From assembly GCF_048541835.1 (NCBI RefSeq), contig NZ_JBLEOY010000001.1, forward strand, positions 806,001 to 870,000: a DNA stretch of 64,000 nt, given 5' to 3'. The notes beneath the pieces are model-generated. The model was not told the origin of the DNA. It was given only the letters and a program-made list of their open reading frames with translations, and made no database searches. A program made the translations under genes and the position numbers. Every line of letters begins with the position of its first letter. Within the stretch, counting starts at the first letter, position 1. The stretch is from QIJE01 sp048541835. Lineage in GTDB: Bacteria > SZUA-79 > Acidulodesulfobacterales > Acidulodesulfobacteraceae. Positions 8,698 through 16,355 of the stretch are shown here, one piece after another.

Positions 8698-9330
8698 TTA
8701 TACAGCCGAGTCTTTTAACTTTTCCCTGTTTAATATAATAATATCTCTTTTTTCCACCTTTATAATCCCCTTAGACGCAAAATCCTTCAGCGTCCTCGAA
8801 ACAACCTCTCGAGCGGTTCCGGCTATATCGGCAATTATTTTTCGACTCAGCCTCTGCCCGTCGAAGAGAAGAAGTATGTTTGCAATTCGCTCCTGGGTAT
8901 GTCTTAAAGAGAGATCCTCTATCCTACTTGTCAGGTATCTCAATTTTTCCGTAAAACTTCTTATTATATTCAAGGATATCTCAGGGTATTTATATATTAA
9001 ATCGATCGTATTATCGCGGGATAACAAATATAATTTTACATCCGTAACGGCATCCGCCGAAGCCGGGCTCATATCGCTTGAAAACACCGTAACGTCGTTA
9101 AAAGAATCTCCCTCATAAATAAGTTTAAGGATCTGCTCCTTGCCGTCCCTTGAAGACTTATAAACCTTTACCGTACCCGAAGCGACAAAATATATCCCTT
9201 TTGATATATCTCCTTCTATAAATATATTCTCCCCCGCCTTATATGTTTCTTCTCTAAAGCGAGACCTTACGTCATCTAAGACGCCGATGTCCAAGGTTTT
9301 AAAGTATTCTAACGATTCAACGTTTTTCAC
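8698..9330 (-). CDS. Crp/Fnr-family transcriptional regulator
   Basis: A DNA-binding regulator with an N-terminal cyclic-nucleotide-type beta-barrel (about residues 10-120, with GENIFIEGD and GIYFVASGTVKVY), a long dimer helix and a C-terminal winged helix (about 150-205) whose recognition helix is REVVSRTLKDF. There are no cysteines, so it is not an FNR-type iron-sulfur sensor. It could bind a nucleotide, heme or nothing, and the family includes HcpR/DNR-type NO regulators. It is divergent from fmdB, with a perfect palindrome in between that may be its own site. The FNR/HcpR-like box ahead of the RIC gene at 33449 is a possible target, by inference only. Confidence 0.9.
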   Translation of the reverse strand: MKNVESLEYFKTLDIGVLDDVRSRFREETYKAGENIFIEGDISKGIYFVASGTVKVYKSSRDGKEQILKLIYEGDSFNDVTVFSSDMSPASADAVTDVKLYLLSRDNTIDLIYKYPEISLNIIRSFTEKLRYLTSRIEDLSLRHTQERIANILLLFDGQRLSRKIIADIAGTAREVVSRTLKDFASKGIIKVEKRDIIILNREKLKDSAV

Positions 9331-9404
9331 GATTGTTTATTTTACGTAAATTAAAATTTATACGATATTACAATCTTAAAAATATTTTCAAGAAATATTA
9401 ATTA

Positions 9405-9417
9405 TGATATAATATCA
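9405..9417. promoter_or_regulatory. Palindrome in the divergent crp/fmdB promoter region
   Basis: TGATATAATATCA is a perfect 13-base palindrome that contains a TATAAT-like -10 element. A dimeric regulator bound here would block the fmdB promoter, and the Crp/Fnr gene starts about 80 bases away on the other strand. The sequence is AT-rich, so chance is possible. Confidence 0.35.
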
Positions 9418-9461
9418 CAATCAGACAATAAACTGTATATTATATTTTGGAGGTTCTTAAA

Positions 9462-9761
9462 ATGCCTATAAGAGAGTATAAATGCAAGGAATGCGGCGAT
9501 TACACTGAGGTCATTCAGAGCATTAACGAAAAGCCGTTGGAAAACTGCTCTAAATGCGGTGGAAAATTAGAAAAACTTATTTCAAACTCAAGCTTCGTAT
9601 TAAAGGGTACCGGATGGTATAAAACCGACTACGGCAGTTCAAAAAAATCTGCATCAGATAATCAAGCTAATAAGCCTGCGGACAAAAGCGCCGCAACGGC
9701 AACACCGGCTTCCGGATGCTGCTCATGCGCTAACGGAACCGGAACATCATCCAAACGCTGA
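9462..9761 (+). CDS. FmdB-family zinc-ribbon protein
   Basis: A 99-residue protein with the FmdB/CxxC zinc ribbon. MPIREYKCKECG starts the domain, a second CSKCGG pair follows, and the LISNSSFVLKGTGWYKTDY segment is typical. The tail is low complexity (Ala, Ser, Lys, Pro) and ends with a Cys cluster, SGCCSCANGTG. The ATG at 9462 is chosen because GGAGG sits nine bases upstream; an upstream TTG would include that site. The biochemical role of this family is unknown; it was named after a gene near formamidase and is often called a putative regulator. Confidence 0.85.
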   Translation: MPIREYKCKECGDYTEVIQSINEKPLENCSKCGGKLEKLISNSSFVLKGTGWYKTDYGSSKKSASDNQANKPADKSAATATPASGCCSCANGTGTSSKR

Positions 9762-9781
9762 TTGACGATACAATCGTCAAT
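9761..9781 (+). terminator. Perfect hairpin after fmdB
   Basis: ATTGACGAT (9761-9769) and ATCGTCAAT (9773-9781) pair over nine bases around a three-base loop, starting at the last base of the fmdB stop codon. No T run follows, so termination is uncertain; it may instead stabilise the fmdB mRNA end or be a protein site ahead of ogt, whose ATG is 17 bases further on. Confidence 0.4.
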
Positions 9782-9798
9782 ATCAATATATAATAGGT

Positions 9799-10314
9799 AT
9801 GATATATGCTTTCGAATTTAAAACAAAAACTTTAAGCTTAGATATAACCGTTTCCGATAAATACGTTGAGGAAATAAGAATAAAAAACTCGGATAGCAAG
9901 CCGTTTGATTACAAGGACGATATGCGATTACTATCCGAAAATGATTGCAGCCATTTGCGTCATCTGTCTAACCTAATAGACCTTTTAGATAATTATTTCT
10001 CTCACAAGAGTACCGATTTTTGTGAAATACCGGTAAATTTTACCTCATATTCATATTTCTCCGAAGGGATACTTAAGGCCCTTCGGAATGTTAAATATGG
10101 TAAAACTATGTCATACAAAGAACTCGCTAATATGGCGGGGTATGGCAAAAGATATTCCAGAGCCTGTGCAACCGCTTTGTCCATAAATAAAACACCCATT
10201 ATCATACCATGCCATAGAATAATATATTCCGGCGGCAAACCGGGCGGTTATTCAAGCGGCGGCGGCGTCAGCTTAAAAATCAGACTGCTTGCCATAGAGC
10301 AAAATGCCTATTAA
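9799..10314 (+). CDS. ogt: Methylated-DNA--protein-cysteine methyltransferase
   Basis: A suicide DNA-repair protein that transfers alkyl groups from O6-alkylguanine (and O4-alkylthymine) to its own cysteine. It has 171 residues. The active-site motif IIPCHRIIYSGGKPGGYSSGG is present with the acceptor Cys in PCHR, preceded by the DNA-binding helix region around MSYKELANMAGYGKRYSRA. The N-terminal domain is poorly conserved, as usual. The stop codon overlaps that of the convergent nifI2 gene by four bases. Confidence 0.93.
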   Translation: MIYAFEFKTKTLSLDITVSDKYVEEIRIKNSDSKPFDYKDDMRLLSENDCSHLRHLSNLIDLLDNYFSHKSTDFCEIPVNFTSYSYFSEGILKALRNVKYGKTMSYKELANMAGYGKRYSRACATALSINKTPIIIPCHRIIYSGGKPGGYSSGGGVSLKIRLLAIEQNAY

Positions 10315-10718
10315 CTTATAGCGTAAAGTCCTTCTTCCGCCGTTCTTATCCTAAGGGCAAGCTTTACCGGCATTACAAATATCTTGCCGTCTCCGTAATG
10401 GCCGGTCTGATTGACCTCCGTTATAATTTTTACTACTTTATTGACATCGTCATCCTTTACCACCAACGACAACATTCTTTTAGGCAAAAAACTATAATCG
10501 TTATCGGCAATGTCTATTTTGCTATTAATCATATCTAATCCCGGATCAAGCTCGTTTGCAAGCCCCCCGCTGCCCTTTTGTCTTCCTCTGCCGTGAACAG
10601 AATAAAAAGTTACCTGATTAAAACCTTCTTTATCTAATGCATCTTTTGTATCCTGAATTTTATGCCTTCTTATTATAGCGATAATATCTACGATATTTTC
10701 TTCAAATTTTGATTCCAT
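10311..10718 (-). CDS. nifI2: Nitrogenase-regulating PII-family protein NifI2
   Basis: A GlnB-fold regulator. In methanogens NifI1 and NifI2 form a complex that binds and shuts off dinitrogenase when fixed nitrogen is plentiful and is relieved by 2-oxoglutarate. The 135-residue protein has the family start IVDIIAIIRRHKIQDTK, HGRGRQKG before an extended T-loop without the uridylylated Tyr51, then FLPKRMLSLVV and EVNQTGHYGDGKIFVMPV. The longer T-loop and PKRMLSLVV mark it as NifI2 rather than GlnB. It is the last gene of the nif operon, 36 bases after nifI1. In many nif clusters the pair lies between nifH and nifD, so this placement is unusual. Confidence 0.88.
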   Translation of the reverse strand: MESKFEENIVDIIAIIRRHKIQDTKDALDKEGFNQVTFYSVHGRGRQKGSGGLANELDPGLDMINSKIDIADNDYSFLPKRMLSLVVKDDDVNKVVKIITEVNQTGHYGDGKIFVMPVKLALRIRTAEEGLYAIS

Positions 10719-10754
10719 AAAATCCCCATAGTATAAATTAAATAAAATACCGTA

Positions 10755-11072
10755 TTACAGACCTTCTGCGCCCGTCCTCACGGTATATGTCTTCGAAACC
10801 GGCATTACGAATATCTTGCCGTCTCCTATATGTCCCGTAACGGCATTTTCCTGAATGATATCGCAAACCTTATTTGCATCTTCTTTTTTTACGACAACCA
10901 TAAGCTCTAATTTAGGCAGTTCATCATAAACTACTTCCCCTACTCTAATCCCTTTTTGCTTGCCCCTTCCGAAAACGTGCATCTTCGTAACCGAAACAAA
11001 TCCATTTTCTTCAAGTGCTTTAAGGACATCCTTTTCTTTCTCCGGTCTAATTATAGCCCTTACCATTTCCAT
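10755..11072 (-). CDS. nifI1: Nitrogenase-regulating PII-family protein NifI1
   Basis: The partner of NifI2 in post-translational switch-off of nitrogenase. The length of 105 residues is exactly the NifI1 type. Marks are VRAIIRPEKEKDVLKALEEN, FGRGKQKGIRVG, YDELPKLELMVVV and the C-terminal TGHIGDGKIFVMPV followed by VRTGAEGL. The T-loop lacks the Tyr51 site of canonical GlnB, so control is expected by effector binding and not by uridylylation. It is co-directional with the ANTAR regulator upstream (40-base gap) and nifI2 downstream. Confidence 0.9.
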   Translation of the reverse strand: MEMVRAIIRPEKEKDVLKALEENGFVSVTKMHVFGRGKQKGIRVGEVVYDELPKLELMVVVKKEDANKVCDIIQENAVTGHIGDGKIFVMPVSKTYTVRTGAEGL

Positions 11073-11112
11073 ACGCCGTCTCCTTTTTTTATTATGTTTT
11101 TATATAACTTAT

Positions 11113-11721
11113 TTACTTGGAACTCGTCAGAATAATAGCTCTTGCAATATCCCCCAGCGGCCGCCCGCTGTTCATGCTTAATCTTTGCAACCTGCCGTGG
11201 GCTTCCCTTTCGGTTATACTTTCTTTTTCCATCAGCATATTTTTTGCTTTATCGATCAACTTTCTATCCTCGATATATTGTTTTAAGGTTTCATTCTCCT
11301 TTTTTATATCCTGCAGCCTTTTAAAATTTTCTATGGCAATTATTGTTTGAGCTAAAATTTCACTCTTCCTCGCCGGTTTCATAATATAAGAAAATGCACC
11401 GGAACCCTTTAACTCTTCCATATACTTATCGTAATCCTTTATATCTCCGACTCCGGCGGTTAAGAAAATAACCGGCACCGGATTTTTCTCCATAATCTTT
11501 TTACAGGCGGTAATCCCGTTCATAGACGGCATTTTTATATCCATAAAGATAATATCCGGCTTAAACTCTTCCGCAGCCATGACCCCGGATGCGCCGTTAT
11601 CCGCTTCGTATATCTTAGTCGTAATGGAACTTAAAATAACCCCAAGCTCCTTTCTTCTTTCCTTATAATCATCTACGACCAAGACTTTTATATTCAAATT
11701 TAAACCCTTCTCGTCTTTCAT
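11113..11721 (-). CDS. ANTAR-domain response regulator (RNA-binding antiterminator), GnfR-like
   Basis: A two-component response regulator that acts on RNA. Residues 1-125 form the receiver: acidic pocket VDDYKERR, phospho-acceptor Asp in FMDIKMPSMNG, Thr in VIFLTAG, Lys in MKPARK. A coiled coil (about 125-150) leads to a C-terminal ANTAR domain (about 150-202) with IDKAKNMLMEKESITEREAH and MNSGRPLGDIARAII. ANTAR proteins bind paired hairpins with six-base loops and prevent formation of an overlapping terminator. In Geobacter the ANTAR regulator GnfR controls nif genes this way. Here the gene sits inside the nif operon, whose leader has the matching RNA architecture, so it probably also controls its own synthesis. 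No partner kinase is in the window. Confidence 0.92.
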   Translation of the reverse strand: MKDEKGLNLNIKVLVVDDYKERRKELGVILSSITTKIYEADNGASGVMAAEEFKPDIIFMDIKMPSMNGITACKKIMEKNPVPVIFLTAGVGDIKDYDKYMEELKGSGAFSYIMKPARKSEILAQTIIAIENFKRLQDIKKENETLKQYIEDRKLIDKAKNMLMEKESITEREAHGRLQRLSMNSGRPLGDIARAIILTSSK

Positions 11722-11763
11722 AATTTATAAATTTGCAAAGTTTGTGCCAATCTTCCATAAAAT

Positions 11764-12153
11764 TTAAACTGAGCGTCCGGCGGCTGCATTTTCTTTAACA
11801 ATAATCTTTTTTAACCAAGGTGGAGGATTTTTGGATAAGACCGTCTTAAGACTCTCCATGACACCTTCTATCGTATCACTGGGTTTTGATTTAATCGGAT
11901 GAATACCGGATTTTACGACCCGAGCAGCCGCAACCCCGCCGATGTTCCCCACAAAAATAATCTTTAAATCCTTTAATTTATCTATTTTTTTGTCTATCTT
12001 ATTAAACTCTTCCTCCTCGTCACTTTCTTCAAAACATCTATTCTCTACAAATTTGAAACCGTCAAAATTTATTTCGTATATTGCGAAATTTTTAGCCCAT
12101 CCGAAATGGTCATTGATTAAAATATTATCAGTCGTGGCAAAACCCACTCTCAT
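11764..12153 (-). CDS. nifX: NifX/NifY-type iron-molybdenum cofactor-binding protein
   Basis: A 129-residue member of the dinitrogenase iron-molybdenum cofactor family, which carries cofactor precursors between NifB, NifEN and apo-nitrogenase. It starts MRVGFATTDNILINDHFGWAK, with the family pattern of a His-containing HFG turn, and has a central VGNIGGVAAARVVKSGIHP that matches the domain core. The middle is very acidic (EESDEEEEF). It lies 59 bases after nifN in the same direction and 42 bases before the ANTAR gene. NifX is preferred from context; NifY or NafY function cannot be excluded. Confidence 0.85.
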   Translation of the reverse strand: MRVGFATTDNILINDHFGWAKNFAIYEINFDGFKFVENRCFEESDEEEEFNKIDKKIDKLKDLKIIFVGNIGGVAAARVVKSGIHPIKSKPSDTIEGVMESLKTVLSKNPPPWLKKIIVKENAAAGRSV

Positions 12154-12212
12154 TTTTTCCTCGCCTCCTTAAAACAGTTTAAATTGATGGATTTATATCG
12201 CTAAAATATGAA

Positions 12213-13496
12213 TCATTCTTCATTAAGCAAATTTGCACTTTCGACAACAAGATTGATGGCTCCCCTATAAAGTATATAATGCTTAAGATTATGCCCTATT
12301 TCATCTATTATTGGAAGACCTGCCCTAAGTAAAGGTATGTCTAATTTTTTGGCATAAAATTTTGCATTCGTATTAGAAACGACGAGATTGATCTTCCCGA
12401 AAGCACCCAATAAGTCTAAATCACCCTCGTAAAAATTAGAAAACCTCGATTTGACGTCATCGTCATACTTTGTAGATATTCCTATCTTCAGATTTGCACC
12501 TATTTCGGAATAAATCGTCGAAAAAGAATCCAAAAGATCTATCCCGAGCGCCACCGCTATATCCTTTCCGGAAAAATAAAAATGGGCATCTAAATATACG
12601 TCCATAAGCTGTTTTCTCTGTTCTTTGTATTTTTCCGGGATTTCTTTATCTGTCGAATTTGATAAAAAACGAAAGAATTTATCGCTGTTTTCAATACCGC
12701 ATATATTCGGAAAATAATATGTTTTTAAGCCTGTAGTCTCTTCAATAATACCCTCGATACTTTTTAAGCTCAAACCTATTACTATATTAAATTCACTACG
12801 ACCGATATCCTCGGCATTTTCAACACTAAGCCCGCCACCGGTGGTTTGCAGGTAGCCTCCCTCATCGAGGTGACCGTCCAATGACAAACCTAAATCCGGT
12901 ATCATAATGGGCTTCAAGTCAAAATAGTCTAATACCTCTCTTAATTCCAAAAAATCCTGAGGGGTAAAAAACGGTGGGCAAAATACGTTTACGCTTTTTA
13001 TTTTTTTAGACTTATATTTTTTTGATTTTTTAAGCGAAAACTCTTTCAACAATGCCAACATTGCCTGTACATAGCCGTCTTCAAACCCACCCTTATAATC
13101 CGGGGTACCGGCGTAAATCACCCTTGGAAATGTTGATGCCTGTTTTTCTTTAAAATCGCTGATTATACTTTCGATATCCTCGCCGTTAGTCTCCGTGAGA
13201 CCTGATGACGCAACGCCTATAAAATCCGGCTTCATTTTTTCATAGACATTATTGATTCCGGATATCAGAAAATCATCGCCACCGAGAATCGCTCCGGATT
13301 CATTTAGCGCCGTCGTAACTATGGGAATGTTCTCCCGAAAATGCTTCGTCAGCGTTACCTTGTCAAAGCTTGCACAGCCCACGGCACCATGCATAAGGAC
13401 TACAGCATTTTTTAATCCCAAAAAGAAGATTGCGGCGCCCAGAGACTGACTTGCGTTTAGCGGGTTAATTTCAATATTTTTTATCGGATTCATCAT
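12213..13496 (-). CDS. nifN: Nitrogenase cofactor scaffold protein NifN
   Basis: The beta-like subunit of the NifEN scaffold, on which the NifB cofactor is matured with molybdenum and homocitrate before transfer to NifDK. It is 427 residues. Marks are INPLNASQSLGAAIFFLGL, VLMHGAVGCASF, HFRENIPIVTTALNE and IGVASSGLTETNGEDIE. The cysteine normally in the first motif is Ser (ASQSLGA against CQPLGA in NifK), as expected where a NifK-type P-cluster ligand is not kept. There is no fused NifB domain. It overlaps the nifE stop by four bases, a sign of translational coupling. Confidence 0.93.
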   Translation of the reverse strand: MMNPIKNIEINPLNASQSLGAAIFFLGLKNAVVLMHGAVGCASFDKVTLTKHFRENIPIVTTALNESGAILGGDDFLISGINNVYEKMKPDFIGVASSGLTETNGEDIESIISDFKEKQASTFPRVIYAGTPDYKGGFEDGYVQAMLALLKEFSLKKSKKYKSKKIKSVNVFCPPFFTPQDFLELREVLDYFDLKPIMIPDLGLSLDGHLDEGGYLQTTGGGLSVENAEDIGRSEFNIVIGLSLKSIEGIIEETTGLKTYYFPNICGIENSDKFFRFLSNSTDKEIPEKYKEQRKQLMDVYLDAHFYFSGKDIAVALGIDLLDSFSTIYSEIGANLKIGISTKYDDDVKSRFSNFYEGDLDLLGAFGKINLVVSNTNAKFYAKKLDIPLLRAGLPIIDEIGHNLKHYILYRGAINLVVESANLLNEE

Positions 13497-14860
13497 AATT
13501 TTATATTTGTTTTTCTCAATAACTTAAATAAAGGATTTTTAATCTCAAAATAAATCCTCTTAGCCAAAAACTCCATACCCTCATATGACGTGTAAGGATT
13601 TAACCTTTCCTGATTTACGTCTAAAAACGGAATAAGAGACTTTATTGCGGTATATTGATTTCTTCCGCCGGCAAGCATAATGTCCGCTTCGTTTTCTCTC
13701 GCTATTTTAATGAGGTTTATCGGATTTCCGTTATCAAGCATTATTATATTTCCGTTTTCATCAAATTCTTTTATCCTTAATTTATCCTCGTCTGTACTCT
13801 TTTTAACTCCGGTAGCGATTACTCTTAATCCCAAGTCGTTTAATGCGGATATCAATGACCAGCTTTTTACGCCGCCGGTATAGAGAAGAACCTTCTTACC
13901 CGCCAAAAATCTTTTATATTCGTAAATATTTTCTTCGGTATTCTTCGTTCTTACTTTTACATATTTTTTAGCATTTGCTATCAGTTCATGGTCCCCAATA
14001 GAAGTTACTATATCCATAATAGATTTATTAGTAGAAGACATACCGAAAAAGGACCCTTCTATATAGGGAATCCCAAATTTTTCTTTCATTTTTCTTGCCA
14101 GATATACTAACGCCTTGGAGCACACTACGACATTGAGCCCTGCCTTATGCGAATACATTATTTCTCCTATAGTAGAATCCCCCGTAATAGTAGAAAGAAC
14201 ATTCACTCCGACTGATTTTAAGGCTTTTTTTATCAAAAAAAGCTCTCCCCTTATGTTATATTCGCCGATTAGATTTACGTTATAATTGGATAGCAAATCT
14301 ATATCGTCGGGTTCGCTCTCTCCGATAATATGGGTGAATAAAGCATCTCCCGCAATTTTATTTCCAAGATTTTTATTTCCGGAAAACCCCTGCGAAAGAA
14401 CCGGAACTACCGGAATTTCAAGTCTTGCCGTTAACTCCTTCGAAACCCCTTCAATATCCTCACCTGTCAAGGCAGGTACGCATGTATTGTAAATAAAGAT
14501 ACCTTTTGGCTTAAACCTGTCATAAGCATAAATTATTCCCTGCTTTAATTTACCTTCCGAACCGAATATAAGATCGTTTTCATTTATTGCCGTAGTAAAA
14601 CCGTACATATAATAATCTTCGCTTTTATCCGCAACGGAAGTCCTCTGGCTATAACTGTTACCGAGACAGTTTATCGGTGCGTGAACCACATTTAAGGCAT
14701 CTTTGATAGGGCTTAAAACTATATATGCTCCGTCAAGAGCGCACCCTCCCGTGGAAGAACCGGGTACTGCGGTTTTACAAGCCTTCTTATCCTTTGCGAC
14801 GTTGTTATGTTCGCAAGTAGGTTCGTCAAAATATTCTTCTTTTGCTATTATTGCGCCCAT
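13493..14860 (-). CDS. nifE: Nitrogenase cofactor scaffold protein NifE
   Basis: The alpha-like subunit of the NifEN cofactor-assembly scaffold. It is 455 residues. The early cysteine region (CEHNNVAKDKKACKTA), the GGCALDGAYIVLSPIKDALN segment, HAPINCLGNSY, YNTCVPALTGEDIEG and VPVLSQGFSGNKNLGNKIAG follow the NifE pattern, including the cysteines that in NifD would hold the P-cluster. It is 36 bases downstream of nifK and coupled to nifN by a four-base overlap. Confidence 0.94.
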   Translation of the reverse strand: MGAIIAKEEYFDEPTCEHNNVAKDKKACKTAVPGSSTGGCALDGAYIVLSPIKDALNVVHAPINCLGNSYSQRTSVADKSEDYYMYGFTTAINENDLIFGSEGKLKQGIIYAYDRFKPKGIFIYNTCVPALTGEDIEGVSKELTARLEIPVVPVLSQGFSGNKNLGNKIAGDALFTHIIGESEPDDIDLLSNYNVNLIGEYNIRGELFLIKKALKSVGVNVLSTITGDSTIGEIMYSHKAGLNVVVCSKALVYLARKMKEKFGIPYIEGSFFGMSSTNKSIMDIVTSIGDHELIANAKKYVKVRTKNTEENIYEYKRFLAGKKVLLYTGGVKSWSLISALNDLGLRVIATGVKKSTDEDKLRIKEFDENGNIIMLDNGNPINLIKIARENEADIMLAGGRNQYTAIKSLIPFLDVNQERLNPYTSYEGMEFLAKRIYFEIKNPLFKLLRKTNIKL

Positions 14861-14896
14861 TTACTTTACCCCCTTTTATCCGTCCTTTATTATGCT

Positions 14897-16324
14897 TTAC
14901 CTCATAAGCTCAAAATGGGCATCATCGCTTTCGTCGTCGAGAATATCCATAAATTTATTAACGATCCATGTCGTTAAATTAATTACTCCGCTATATCCGT
15001 ATAGGGGATACCTATGAATATTCACCCTATCGAATATCGGATAGCCTATTCTAATATGGGGAATTTTAGCATCCCTCGCCGCAAATTTACCGTGAGACGG
15101 TCCCATAAGCATATCTACCGGTCCCGTCATGATTAAAGACCTTAAATGCCATAAATCTTTATTTATATAAACCTCGCCCTCTCCTTCCGAATAGGAGGCG
15201 AATAAATCCTCTATTTCTTTTTTAAATTCCTCCGTGCCGTTGGAACATAACACATATTTGGGAATTCCGCCCATCTCTAAAAGATAGCTTGTTAAGCCCA
15301 CGAGCATATCTGGATCGCCGAATATAGCAAATTTTTTTCCATGTATATATTGCTGCGCATCGGTCATGGAGTCTATCGCTCTTCCCCTTTCATCCTCAAT
15401 CTCTCCGGGGATCTCCTTTCCTGAAAGCTCGGAAACCACCATGAGAAATTCATCAGTATAATTTATTCCTATGGGGCTCTTGACGACTCTAACCTCATGA
15501 TTAAATTTCTTGGATAATGTTGCCGCCGTCTTTTTCGCCGAGAATCTTTGAAGCACTATTGTAGCCCTGTTGTTCATACATTTCTTGACGTCTTCAAGTT
15601 TTGTAGCCCCTTTAGGATAAAGTTTATATTCGCCGTTTAACGGATAATCCAACGTATTGGAATAATCGGCCAAAACAAGATGGCTTACCCCAAATATTTT
15701 TAAGATCCTCTTAATCTCGTTGATATTACCGGTAGTCGTATCAAAACCGGGAATTATATTTATAGTATCCGACTTATTTTCATTTACGTCGGATTTTGCG
15801 CACAGGGTTTCTATTATTGCGTTAAGCATGCTGTCGTAGCCCTCAAGGTGGGAGCCGGCAAAGCTCGGCGTATTCGCATACGGAGCCAATATATCTTCGG
15901 GTAAATATCCCTTTTCCCTTGCGCCGCCTACTATCGAACCCAAATCGTCTCCAATGACCTCGGTCATGCATGTAGTCGATATAGCAAGCATTTTAGGTTT
16001 ATATAAAGTCAATGCATTTTTAAAACCATCAAATGCATTTGCTTGCCCACCAAAAACCGCTCCGTCCTCCGTCAAAGACGTACAGACCGCCGCAAGCGGC
16101 TCCCTGAAATGACGGGATAAATTATTTCTATAATATGCTACACATCCGTGCGAACCATGAACAAACGGCATCGTATCCTCAAAGCCAGCGGCGCAAAGTA
16201 CTGCTCCAAGCGGCTGACATGCCCTTGCAGGATTTATTACTATAGCCTTCCTGTTAAAATTCTTTTCCTTATACTCTTCTGTATTCATCCAATCTTTTAT
16301 CTTCTTTACTTCTTCTTTTTCCAT
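14897..16324 (-). CDS. nifK: Molybdenum nitrogenase MoFe protein beta subunit
   Basis: With NifD it forms the alpha2-beta2 dinitrogenase and shares the P-cluster. P-cluster cysteines are visible in ARACQPLGAVLCAAGF, VHGSHGCVAYYRNNLSRHF and STTCMTEVIGDDLG. At 475 residues it is the shorter type, lacking the long N-terminal extension of the Azotobacter protein. The ligand pattern and the context with nifE and nifN mark it as Mo-type. It is 31 bases downstream of nifD. Confidence 0.96.
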   Translation of the reverse strand: MEKEEVKKIKDWMNTEEYKEKNFNRKAIVINPARACQPLGAVLCAAGFEDTMPFVHGSHGCVAYYRNNLSRHFREPLAAVCTSLTEDGAVFGGQANAFDGFKNALTLYKPKMLAISTTCMTEVIGDDLGSIVGGAREKGYLPEDILAPYANTPSFAGSHLEGYDSMLNAIIETLCAKSDVNENKSDTINIIPGFDTTTGNINEIKRILKIFGVSHLVLADYSNTLDYPLNGEYKLYPKGATKLEDVKKCMNNRATIVLQRFSAKKTAATLSKKFNHEVRVVKSPIGINYTDEFLMVVSELSGKEIPGEIEDERGRAIDSMTDAQQYIHGKKFAIFGDPDMLVGLTSYLLEMGGIPKYVLCSNGTEEFKKEIEDLFASYSEGEGEVYINKDLWHLRSLIMTGPVDMLMGPSHGKFAARDAKIPHIRIGYPIFDRVNIHRYPLYGYSGVINLTTWIVNKFMDILDDESDDAHFELMR

Positions 16325-16355
16325 AGTCGAACCTCCGATATATTTTTAATATTTC

